This document shows positions 50,831 to 58,355 of a stretch of DNA of 64,000 nucleotides, piece after piece (the first letter of the stretch is position 1; the number at the start of each line of letters is the position of its first letter). A model generated the notes under the pieces. It saw nothing but the letters and a program-made list of their open reading frames with translations, was not told the origin of the DNA and made no database searches. This DNA comes from a virus: positions 16,763-80,762 of IMG/VR virus record IMGVR_UViG_3300032308_000833. One strand, written 5' to 3'. The translations under genes and the position numbers were made by a program.

Positions 50831-51547
50831 ATGTTTGATCCAGCAGTATATAGTGAAGAGTTAGAAAATGCTTTTGTAGATAATAAAGATTTTAAAGTGT
50901 TTTCAATTAAAGATGTTTTTCTTGAAGAACATATTAACACATTAAAGCATCATTATAAAAGGTTTGAGCATTACTATATAACAGTTGGGTATGCTGGTCA
51001 AAGAAAATGGGTTGTTCGTTATCCAGAAATAACTAAAAGACTTGAAGAAGTGGTCAGCAAAGGTCTTGGAGAAAAGGTAATATTAGTTGATGTAGAATTA
51101 TGTGTATATTCTCCAGAGTTTGGGTATGAGCCAAAACTTTATCCACATTTTGATAATCATGCTAAAGATGGACAAAGAGTAACAGTGTCAGTTGAAATTG
51201 ATTCAAATATTGATTGGAACCTAGTTATTGAAAATAAAAAATATAAAACAAACTTAAATGAAGGAGTGGTTTTCTCTGGTACCCAACAGATACACTGGAG
51301 AGAAAAATATAATTTTAACAAATCAGATTATTGTGCTGCTATTTTTGCACATTTTAAATATGAAAATAATAGACCACTAAGCCCTAATCAAGAAAATATT
51401 ATGCGTTACTGGGAATTAAAATATCAAAAAGAATCAGGAATTGCTTTGGATCCTATTGGTTTATCAGAACACACATTGAATAATTGGGGCGGCAAAGATA
51501 GTTGGGAAGCAAAAGTAAATGAAGTTTTTCAGGAAGGAAAACAATAA
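50831..51547 (+). CDS. 2OG-Fe(II) dioxygenase-like protein, array gene 2
   Basis: A 238-residue protein. FGYEPKLYPHFDNHAKDGQR gives H106-x-D108; FSGTQQIHWRE gives H155 and R157. A C-terminal extension of about 50 residues (MRYWELKYQKESGIAL, LSEHTLNNWGG) is shared in part by array gene 3. It is 46-50% similar by eye to gene 3 across the core. The start follows the previous stop by 13 bases without a strong ribosome site. Confidence 0.68.
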   Translation: MFDPAVYSEELENAFVDNKDFKVFSIKDVFLEEHINTLKHHYKRFEHYYITVGYAGQRKWVVRYPEITKRLEEVVSKGLGEKVILVDVELCVYSPEFGYEPKLYPHFDNHAKDGQRVTVSVEIDSNIDWNLVIENKKYKTNLNEGVVFSGTQQIHWREKYNFNKSDYCAAIFAHFKYENNRPLSPNQENIMRYWELKYQKESGIALDPIGLSEHTLNNWGGKDSWEAKVNEVFQEGKQ

Positions 51548-52194
51548 TGCCATTTGATCCAGCAATATATAATGAAGAGTTAGAAAAAGGAATTGTACCA
51601 AATAGAGATTTTGAAGTATTTGTTTACAAAAATATGATTACTGAAGAACATAATAAAATTATCTATCAGGAAGTTGAAAGAGTAAAGAATAACTTTATTA
51701 CTCAAGATTTTGTTGGACACAGGGCTTGGAATTTTTATAATGAAGAGTTACAAAAATATTTAACTACCTGGATAAGCAATCTTTTGGGTGAACAAATGAT
51801 TTTAAGTGAATTATCTTTTGCAAGATATTCTCGCGAGTATGGTTATGAACCAAAACTATTTCCACATTTTGATACTCATGAAAAAGATGGACAAAGAATA
51901 ACCCTTGACATACAATTAAATGCTACTACACCTTGGGCAGTTGTAGTAGAAGGTGAGTCTTTTAATTTAGAAAATAACGATGGTTTAGTTTTTGCTGGAA
52001 CTCAGCAAGTACATTGGAGAGAAAATAAAACATTGTCAGATACAGATAAAGTAGATATGTTATTTGTTCATTTTAAATATGCTGATCATAGACCTTGGAG
52101 CAAAGATCAAAAGTTAATTTTAGAATATTGGTCTCACAGGTTTAGAGAAAAAACTGGCATAGAAAGACAACCAGTACCAGTAGAGATAAAGTAA
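51547..52194 (+). CDS. 2OG-Fe(II) dioxygenase-like protein, array gene 3
   Basis: A 215-residue protein, nearest paralog of array gene 2: both start FDPAxYxEELE and have YGYEPKL[FY]PHFDxHxKDGQR, then GTQQ[VI]HWRE. Iron ligands are H107, D109 and H156, with R158 after the distal His. It begins in the stop codon of gene 2 (TAATG). The strong likeness implies recent tandem duplication. Confidence 0.7.
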   Translation: MPFDPAIYNEELEKGIVPNRDFEVFVYKNMITEEHNKIIYQEVERVKNNFITQDFVGHRAWNFYNEELQKYLTTWISNLLGEQMILSELSFARYSREYGYEPKLFPHFDTHEKDGQRITLDIQLNATTPWAVVVEGESFNLENNDGLVFAGTQQVHWRENKTLSDTDKVDMLFVHFKYADHRPWSKDQKLILEYWSHRFREKTGIERQPVPVEIK

Positions 52195-52198
52195 GCAA

Positions 52199-52906
52199 AT
52201 GAATTATAAAGATGCTCCTAACGTAGTTGTAGAAAACTTTTTTACAGAAGATCAAATAAAAAGATTATATGATATTGTAGAAAATACAAATCATACAACT
52301 TTTCAACAATACCTAAGTTATATAAGTTGGCACATACAATTACCACAAGACATTATAGATGAGGTTACTAAGACTGCAGAAAGTATTGTCGGAGAGGGCT
52401 TAGTCCTTTCTGAATATAACTTTTCTAGATATCAGAAAATCAAAATGTCAGAAGACATTTTAGAGAAAAATTTAATACTTGCTGAATACGATGTTTTAAA
52501 AGATCAAGTTACAGTTTCCGATGATAAGAAAATTTTGTTTAACCCACTTCTTTATCCACACATAGACGAAGCCTTTGCTGGTAAAAGATTTACAGTAGAC
52601 GTACAACTTAAGTCAAATGTTTCGTGGGACATAGTGGTTGACAACTGGAAGTCTGAACAATTATTTAATCTAAAGGATAATCAAGCCTTAACATTTTCTG
52701 GCACACATCAAGTTCATTGGAGACCAAAGAAAGAATTTAAAGATGAAGAATTTTTAGAAGCATTGTTCTTACATTTTGTACCAAAATATGACAACTTTAA
52801 GTCTGAAGAAGAGAAAAAAGAAATATTAAGTAGAAGAGATTACAAGTATGATATGTGGGATCTAACGCCAGGCAATAGTAAAAACCCAATGAAAGTATTA
52901 AACTAA
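52199..52906 (+). CDS. 2OG-Fe(II) dioxygenase-like protein, array gene 4
   Basis: A 235-residue protein. NPLLYPHIDEAFAGKRFTVD gives H121-x-D123, and FSGTHQVHWRP gives H173 and R175. Residues 80-115 hold an insertion not present in genes 2 and 3. The core strands VDVQLKSNVSWDIVVDN match those of the paralogs. No other domain. TAATG coupling to array gene 5. Confidence 0.66.
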   Translation: MNYKDAPNVVVENFFTEDQIKRLYDIVENTNHTTFQQYLSYISWHIQLPQDIIDEVTKTAESIVGEGLVLSEYNFSRYQKIKMSEDILEKNLILAEYDVLKDQVTVSDDKKILFNPLLYPHIDEAFAGKRFTVDVQLKSNVSWDIVVDNWKSEQLFNLKDNQALTFSGTHQVHWRPKKEFKDEEFLEALFLHFVPKYDNFKSEEEKKEILSRRDYKYDMWDLTPGNSKNPMKVLN

Positions 52907-53682
52907 TGACCAACATACATAATTTTTTAACAGACTTTAATAAATACAACACAAAACTTCCGTTTTATGTAGAAAAACCTTTTACTGAAAGTCAATCAAA
53001 ATTATTAAGAGATGTTATTGAAGCAAATAGAAGTATAGTTGTTGACGATCTTGTTGAATCAGAGTATGAAATAATATCTGCAATGAATAGATTTTATCCT
53101 AAAAAAATAAAAATAATGTCAAGAGAGTTGATAGAGTTTGAATGTCCAGAAGAAATAGAAGACGTAATGAACTCATATGCTAAGCCAGTTTATAAAGAAG
53201 AAATAAAATTATGTCATTATAATTATATTAAATATGATATGCAATATGGTGATAGAAAGTACGCACCATCTCTTCCACCTCACATTGATGCTGATGAAAA
53301 CTTAGTTACTTTTAATTATCAAATTGGCGGTAACGTAGATGACTGGCAACTAGTAATAGATGGTGAACATTATGATCTTAAAAATGGGGATGCTATGGTA
53401 TTTAGTGCAGTTAATCAAGTGCATTGGAGACCAAAAAGACATTGGAAGCCTGGAGAGTATGTTGAGATAGTTAGTTTTGATTACTGTCCTCCAGATAATT
53501 ATAGATTTACAGGAGATGAAAATCCACTGGACAATGAGCGTTATCCTGAAGTAAGAAATAAATATATTGATGATTTAAATCAACATCCAAGGTTTCAACA
53601 AAGTTGGATACAGTATCACGAAGAAGGCAAAAAAATAGGAATAATTGAAGATGACAATGGAGGCTTTGGTTTTGGAAACTGA
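52906..53682 (+). CDS. 2OG-Fe(II) dioxygenase-like protein, array gene 5
   Basis: A 258-residue protein. APSLPPHIDADENLVTFNYQ gives H126-x-D128; FSAVNQVHWRPKR gives H173 and R175. The C-terminal 60 residues are polar and unlike the other members (NPLDNERYPEVRNKYIDDL). It begins in the stop of array gene 4 and its end overlaps the next gene. Motif complete, substrate unknown. Confidence 0.66.
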   Translation: MTNIHNFLTDFNKYNTKLPFYVEKPFTESQSKLLRDVIEANRSIVVDDLVESEYEIISAMNRFYPKKIKIMSRELIEFECPEEIEDVMNSYAKPVYKEEIKLCHYNYIKYDMQYGDRKYAPSLPPHIDADENLVTFNYQIGGNVDDWQLVIDGEHYDLKNGDAMVFSAVNQVHWRPKRHWKPGEYVEIVSFDYCPPDNYRFTGDENPLDNERYPEVRNKYIDDLNQHPRFQQSWIQYHEEGKKIGIIEDDNGGFGFGN

Positions 53683-53983
53683 AAATGGCAAAACAACAAT
53701 AGAAATGGTTAATGGTCTTGCTGAAATAGCAGAGTATATGCAAGATGAAGAACTAACTACAGCATTAACATTTATTGCAAAGGTTATCATTAAACCAGAT
53801 ATACCAATGAACGTTGCAACTATAGAAATTGTTAGACTGCAGGCAATTGCAGCAAAGATGTCCTTTAAAGCAACTTGGATGACCAATGTTGATAAAAACG
53901 ATAGAGCAAAAAAGAATATATATTATACTGCTGCAGAGTCAATTAATGATTTAGTTTCTGCACTTAAGTACATTACGCGATAG
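53651..53983 (+). CDS. Conserved small phage protein
   Basis: A 110-residue helical protein. ENGKTTIEMVNGLAEIAEYM at the start and KNIYYTAAESINDLVSALKYITR at the end form conserved helices; actinophages often have a similar-sized protein with this C-terminal pattern next to exonuclease genes. Function not known. Start is uncertain: TTG 53645, ATG 53651 and ATG 53657 are in frame; 53651 is best placed after AGGA. Confidence 0.5.
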   Translation: MTMEALVLETENGKTTIEMVNGLAEIAEYMQDEELTTALTFIAKVIIKPDIPMNVATIEIVRLQAIAAKMSFKATWMTNVDKNDRAKKNIYYTAAESINDLVSALKYITR

Positions 53984-53985
53984 TC

Positions 53986-53994
53986 TGCTATACT
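53986..53994 (+). promoter_or_regulatory. Extended -10 promoter for the nuclease-terminase operon
   Basis: TGCTATACT, identical to the nonamer before the ribonucleotide reductase, then AAAAGGA and ATG 54012. Confidence 0.6.
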
Positions 53995-54011
53995 ATATTA
54001 AAAGGACAAAC

Positions 54012-54851
54012 ATGAAAAATTTATTACAGCAAGTTATGATTAAAAAAGAAATACACAATGGCGATGTAGACTTTACTAAAGGTCTAATTGAATCAATTGA
54101 AAAAGGATATACTGCAAACTTAAAACCTAAGTATGCAAAAAAATATAGTTTCTCTCCATCAACAATAGTATGGAACCATGGTGAGTGTGCAAGATTTTGG
54201 TATTTAGCCTTTGAAGGAACTGTGTGGGAAGATAACGCAGATGCTTACGGTGTTGCTAATAGAACAGGTGGTAATCTAAGTCACGGTAGAATTCAAGATG
54301 CTTTATTAAAGTCTGGTGTTCTTGCTGAAGATTTAGAAATGGATCCAGAGCCAAGAAAGTATAATAAACAAATACATCCAGCAATGGAGTTGGCTGTAAG
54401 ATCTGAAGACCCTCCTATTAATGGATTTGCAGATGCTATGTTACATTACAATGGAACTGACATTGTTGGCGAAATTAAAACTGTGCCAAACGAAGGTTTT
54501 GAATATAGAAAAATGCATAGAAAACCAAAGATGGATCATCTAAAACAAGTTCTTATTTATATGAAAGTGTTTAAAAAAGATAAGGGTGTATTGATTTATG
54601 AAAATAAAAATAATCATGAATTGCTTACACTTCCTATTGAACTAAACGATCATTACCGCAGGTGGGTTAACCAGGCGTTTGATTGGATGAGGACAGTTCG
54701 CAAAGCATGGGTTGATCAAACTATTCCTAAAAGGAATTATAGATCTAACTCAAAAATTTGTGCAAGATGTCCAATTCAAAAAGCATGTTCTGAAGCAGAG
54801 GCGGGAACTATTAAAATAGATTCCTTGGAGAACCTTGGTGAAGAACTGTAA
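54012..54851 (+). CDS. Cas4/RecB-like PD-(D/E)XK exonuclease
   Basis: A 279-residue nuclease. Residues GFADAMLHY (138-146, Asp141) and VGEIKT (152-157, Glu154 and Lys156) are the metal-binding core, with His91 (SHGR) before them. Four Cys at 59, 250, 253 and 259 (CAR; C-x2-C-x5-C) match the iron-sulphur cluster staple of Cas4/AddB-type enzymes. It probably processes DNA ends for recombination or packaging. No CRISPR genes or arrays are near, so a CRISPR-adaptation role is not suggested. It heads an operon running into the terminase genes. Confidence 0.82.
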   Translation: MKNLLQQVMIKKEIHNGDVDFTKGLIESIEKGYTANLKPKYAKKYSFSPSTIVWNHGECARFWYLAFEGTVWEDNADAYGVANRTGGNLSHGRIQDALLKSGVLAEDLEMDPEPRKYNKQIHPAMELAVRSEDPPINGFADAMLHYNGTDIVGEIKTVPNEGFEYRKMHRKPKMDHLKQVLIYMKVFKKDKGVLIYENKNNHELLTLPIELNDHYRRWVNQAFDWMRTVRKAWVDQTIPKRNYRSNSKICARCPIQKACSEAEAGTIKIDSLENLGEEL

Positions 54852-55122
54852 ATGGTGTGAAAATAAATTTAAAGCAAAAGTAACATATCAAATATATTGT
54901 TCTGAGGAATGCAGAGAGGCTGCAACTAAAGAAAAAATTGCTGAAAGATATGTTATTTCACGTAGACAAAAAAGAATTGGTAAGACTAGAAAGTGCAAAA
55001 ATTGTGGTAATGATTTGTCAATATATAATGATGAACCAATATGTACTTTTTGTTTAATTAATCCAGTAGAAGTTGTTAAGGCTTTAAAAAAAATGAGGAT
55101 TATTATTAATGACAAAGAATAA
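54835..55122 (+). CDS. Double zinc-finger small protein
   Basis: A 95-residue GTG-started protein with two zinc sites: CKWC with CSEEC (residues 5-8 and 22-26) and CKNC with CTFC (53-56 and 70-73). A basic stretch lies between them. It overlaps the exonuclease end by 17 bases. Actinophages commonly have similar small zinc-finger proteins near their nuclease genes; the function is not established. Confidence 0.65.
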   Translation: MVKNCKWCENKFKAKVTYQIYCSEECREAATKEKIAERYVISRRQKRIGKTRKCKNCGNDLSIYNDEPICTFCLINPVEVVKALKKMRIIINDKE

Positions 55123-55696
55123 ATGGGGCATAGAGATTATGCCTAATAATATTTGTGCAATAGATGCAAGCACAAATAGTTTGGCTTTTTCTGTTTATAA
55201 TAATAAACAACTTGGTTTTTTTGGAAAGATCAATTTTACTGGTAACACAACATATGAAAAAGTTGGAGATGCTTGCATAAAAACTCAAGCCTTGTTTGAT
55301 CTTTATGATATAGATGCTGTAGTGATAGAGCATACAGTGTTTATGAACAGTCCAAAGACTGCAGCAGACCTAGCATTAGTTCAGGGTGCTATTATAGGTG
55401 CCCTTAAAATTTGCGGGGTATCAACAATAGGATCAGTATCACCAATCACATGGCAAAACTTTATAGGTAATAAGAAGATATCAAAAGAAGAAAGAGTATT
55501 AATAGCAACTCAAAACCCTGGTAAATCAGAGTCTTGGTATAAAACATATGAAAGAAATTTAAGGAAAGAAAGAACTATAAGGTTTGTTAATACCATATAT
55601 GATAAAAATATAAGTGACAATGATGTGGCTGATGCATGTGGCATAGGTCATTGGGCTATTAATAATTGGAATAAAGCCATGAGGATTGAGGAATAG
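55109..55696 (+). CDS. RuvC-like Holliday junction resolvase
   Basis: A 195-residue protein with an RNase H-like RuvC fold. ICAIDASTNSLAFSVY carries the first Asp, AVVIEHTVF the Glu and DNDVADACGIGHW the last acidic pair, giving the expected catalytic tetrad. It would cut four-way DNA junctions before packaging. ATG 55109 overlaps the previous gene by 14 bases; an internal ATG at 55139 (MPNNICAID) fits the usual start of the fold better and is also possible. Confidence 0.8.
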   Translation: MTKNKWGIEIMPNNICAIDASTNSLAFSVYNNKQLGFFGKINFTGNTTYEKVGDACIKTQALFDLYDIDAVVIEHTVFMNSPKTAADLALVQGAIIGALKICGVSTIGSVSPITWQNFIGNKKISKEERVLIATQNPGKSESWYKTYERNLRKERTIRFVNTIYDKNISDNDVADACGIGHWAINNWNKAMRIEE

Positions 55697-56340
55697 TGCC
55701 AGAATTAAATGCAAACATTCCACCAATAGAATGTTATGTTAGAGGTAATTTTTTAAGAGATCAACAGGACTCTCATGATCAATATTTTCCTGTGGTAATT
55801 TTTGGTGTGTCAAGTGTAAAGTCAAGAAGTCCATTGTTTCATTTCTTGATGGAAGATGGCGGCCTTTGGTGGAGAATGCCAATTAACGCTTTTTGTACTA
55901 AACCAGATACCCCAGAGCAACCATTATATAATCTAGTTCTTTGGAATTCTTTTAGTTCACATATATCAGTAACTAAGTTTGAAAATTTAAGTAATATGAA
56001 GATGTCTTATTTAGACAGAACTAAACAAAATATATTTGGAAAGTACTTGTTTACTTTAGACTGGCACAATCCAGATAGCAATATATTAAATGACGGATAC
56101 TCTGAAAATCCAGGGCAGCATAAATGTGGGCATGTTATTCAACGCGATGATGGAAATTTTGCTATACAGCCAAATAATAGAGTTCGTTTATACGAACCAT
56201 CGTTTGTTACTAAAAAATCATTAGTAATAGATAGATTGATTAATACTAATGCTTGGGATGTTGAGGGGTACAATAAGTGGGTCACAGAAGACTCTAACTC
56301 CTATAACTATGATATTATTGATACAGAGGATAGTGAATAA
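55696..56340 (+). CDS. Conserved hypothetical protein of aquatic phages
   Basis: A 214-residue protein from a GTG that uses the last base of the previous stop. The pattern PIECYVRGNFLRD, then VVIFGVSSVKSRSPLFHFL, GLWWRMPINAFC and LPLxxLVLWNSF-like LYNLVLWNSFSSHISV, recurs in a protein family widespread in aquatic phages. DWHNPDSN and GQHKCGHVIQRDDGNFAIQPNNRVR close it. No function is known to me. Confidence 0.6.
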   Translation: MPELNANIPPIECYVRGNFLRDQQDSHDQYFPVVIFGVSSVKSRSPLFHFLMEDGGLWWRMPINAFCTKPDTPEQPLYNLVLWNSFSSHISVTKFENLSNMKMSYLDRTKQNIFGKYLFTLDWHNPDSNILNDGYSENPGQHKCGHVIQRDDGNFAIQPNNRVRLYEPSFVTKKSLVIDRLINTNAWDVEGYNKWVTEDSNSYNYDIIDTEDSE

Positions 56341-56341
56341 A

Positions 56342-56500
56342 ATGGCTTCTGGTAAAATGTATAGTAGCGAAGTTTTTATGCGTAAGAGATATCTTATGGA
56401 TAGAAAATCGCCAGAAGAAATTGCCAAGGAGTGTGGATGTAGTGTTGAAACAATATACGTTTACTTGGCTAAGTTTGGATTAAGGAAATCAAAAAGATGA
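56342..56500 (+). CDS. Small helix-turn-helix protein
   Basis: A 52-residue protein: MRKRYLMDRKSPEEIAKECGCSVETIYVYLAKFGL is a compact HTH (two helices and a turn at ECGCS). It starts one base after the upstream stop, and its stop overlaps the following ATG. It may bind DNA as a regulator or as part of the packaging complex. Long upstream in-frame extension is inside the previous gene and is not used. Confidence 0.6.
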   Translation: MASGKMYSSEVFMRKRYLMDRKSPEEIAKECGCSVETIYVYLAKFGLRKSKR

Positions 56501-56790
56501 AGACTTCAACCCAACATACAATTGCTGATGTTTGCGATAATATAAAAAATATGCTTATTGAAAAAAATAAATCATATGGAGATTCTGCCCTTGATCCAAT
56601 TAGACTATTTTCTAAAGCAAGTTCAGATGAGCAAATAAAAATAAGAATTGATGATAAGTTGTCCAGAATTTCTAGAGGTTCTGAGTTTTATGGAGACAAT
56701 GATTTAGATGATTTGATAGGATATTTAATTTTATTAAAGGTTTCAAAAGTTTACAACAAGAAGGAGTTACAAAATGAAAGATCAGTTTGA
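56497..56790 (+). CDS. Nucleotide-metabolism protein (Nmad1/MazG-like)
   Basis: A 97-residue helical protein. EKNKSYGDSALDPIRLFSKA, DEQIKIRIDDKLSRISRG, then DDLIGYLILLKVSK fit the small all-alpha family of nucleotide-processing proteins (MazG-like or nucleotide-modification-associated domain 1) in phages, where the paired acidic residues bind magnesium and a nucleotide. ATGA overlap with the preceding gene, 17-base overlap with the next. Which nucleotide it acts on is unknown. Confidence 0.55.
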   Translation: MKTSTQHTIADVCDNIKNMLIEKNKSYGDSALDPIRLFSKASSDEQIKIRIDDKLSRISRGSEFYGDNDLDDLIGYLILLKVSKVYNKKELQNERSV

Positions 56791-57832
56791 CCCAAATTAC
56801 AAAAGAACAGAAGAAGATATGTACAATAACGCATTTCCTTCTGAAGAAGATTCTAGAGAGTACCATCCTTTACCAGTACAAGATGGTGTTAATTTGTATG
56901 AAACTCTTAATAGTGAATTTACAAAAACTGCAAAACAAAGTTATAAAACATTGTTGCAAAATGAAAAGGTAGAACTTCCATTTTCAAGACAGTTAACTGG
57001 ATGGAATAATTTAATTGCAGGATTGTATAGAGATTCTAAAAAATTAGATGATAGTCAGTTATGGGTTGATTTTCCAGAAGATGATTTTGTTCCCAATAAA
57101 CAAGGGTACAGATCAGATGAGTTTAAAAAAGATCATGACGGAAAGCATATTCTTTTTAACGGTTGTTCAGTAACTTATGGACAGGGGTTGTATACAAGTG
57201 AGACTTGGTCTTATTTATTACATAAGTTAATATCAGAAAAAGAAAACGTTTCTGGTTATTACAATATTGGTACTCCAGGAAAAAGCATATTTGATATTGT
57301 TGCAACTACTTTTAAGTATATAGATAAGTATGGTAATCCAGATGTAATATTTTTAGATTTACCAGATTTAAACAGGTTCTATGCATTAAATTCAGATAGT
57401 ACAGCAGAATTTGATAAACCTATGGGACCAATTGATACATTTTATGCAATTAATGATAACTATAGACACTCTATTGTAAAACAAGATACAACTTTGTCAG
57501 TATTTATTCACACATTATATATCTATATGTATCAATATTTAATGTTTTTGGAAATATACTGTAAATCACATAATATAGAATTGCATATATTTTCTTATGT
57601 CAGAGGAACAGATGCATTTCTTAGATTGTGCAATTTAGATAATTACAGTATTACTACTGATGTTGAGCAAATGCAAAGAATTGAAAAAGAAGTATTTGAA
57701 TATTCACAAAACCATAAGGATGATAAATACACAATGGTTGCTAGAGACGGCAGACATTACGGTACAGCGTTCCATCATGTTTGGGCAAATATGCTTTATG
57801 ACATGTATAAGGAAAAAAATAATGTCAACTGA
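56774..57832 (+). CDS. SGNH-type hydrolase
   Basis: A 352-residue protein. After a charged N-terminal third, ILFNGCSVTYGQGLYTSETW places a probable nucleophile Ser132 in a GCS turn. YYNIGTPGKSIFDIV gives the second block with Gly. RDGRHYGTAFHHVWA has D325-x-x-H328, the typical C-terminal catalytic pair. These are the blocks of SGNH/GDSL esterases. It could deacylate surface polysaccharide or capsule, but there is no signal peptide, so it acts in the cytoplasm or on the virion. AAGGAG precedes ATG. It overlaps the small terminase gene. Confidence 0.68.
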   Translation: MKDQFDPNYKRTEEDMYNNAFPSEEDSREYHPLPVQDGVNLYETLNSEFTKTAKQSYKTLLQNEKVELPFSRQLTGWNNLIAGLYRDSKKLDDSQLWVDFPEDDFVPNKQGYRSDEFKKDHDGKHILFNGCSVTYGQGLYTSETWSYLLHKLISEKENVSGYYNIGTPGKSIFDIVATTFKYIDKYGNPDVIFLDLPDLNRFYALNSDSTAEFDKPMGPIDTFYAINDNYRHSIVKQDTTLSVFIHTLYIYMYQYLMFLEIYCKSHNIELHIFSYVRGTDAFLRLCNLDNYSITTDVEQMQRIEKEVFEYSQNHKDDKYTMVARDGRHYGTAFHHVWANMLYDMYKEKNNVN

Positions 57833-58355
57833 GCAAGATTTGGTACAACATTTAGATCAGGTAAACAAAGTTGTTGAAGAATATTTAAAGGGAAATGATC
57901 CTACAAGAATATCTAAACAACTTGCAATACCAAGACAACAGGTAGTTAGTTTAATTAATGAGTGGAAAGTGATGGCTTCCGCTAATGATGCAATTCGTGC
58001 ACGAGCAAAAGAGGCATTGGTTGCAGCAGATACTCATTACAGCAAGTTAATAACAAAGGCTTATGAGGTTATTGAAGATGCAACAACAACGGCTAACCTA
58101 AATGCAAAGAGTCAGGGAATTAAGTTAGTATTAGACATTGAGTCTAGAAGAATTGATATGTTACAAAAAGCAGGGCTTTTAGAAAATAAAGAACTGGCAG
58201 AAGAAATGGTACAAATAGAAAGAAAACAAGAAGTGCTTATGAACATATTAAAAGATGTTGCTTCTGAGTATCCACAGGTTCGTGATGAAATCATGAGACG
58301 ACTTTCAACTATTGCTAGAGAAAGCGAAGTGGTTACAGTTGTCCATGATGTTTGA
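57822..58355 (+). CDS. terS: Terminase small subunit
   Basis: A 177-residue protein with an N-terminal HTH (NDPTRISKQLAIPRQQVVSLINEWK, 24-48) for recognising the packaging site, then a long central helical coil (residues 60-150) expected for the ring-forming part. It overlaps the SGNH gene by 11 bases and the large terminase by 11 bases. Start at 57822 is favoured because the longer upstream frame lies inside another gene. Confidence 0.75.
   Translation: MSTEQDLVQHLDQVNKVVEEYLKGNDPTRISKQLAIPRQQVVSLINEWKVMASANDAIRARAKEALVAADTHYSKLITKAYEVIEDATTTANLNAKSQGIKLVLDIESRRIDMLQKAGLLENKELAEEMVQIERKQEVLMNILKDVASEYPQVRDEIMRRLSTIARESEVVTVVHDV

Noticed and set aside
54012-54851. Cas4 as sign of a phage CRISPR system
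   Set aside because: No array, Cas1 or Cas2 is present; context is recombination and packaging.
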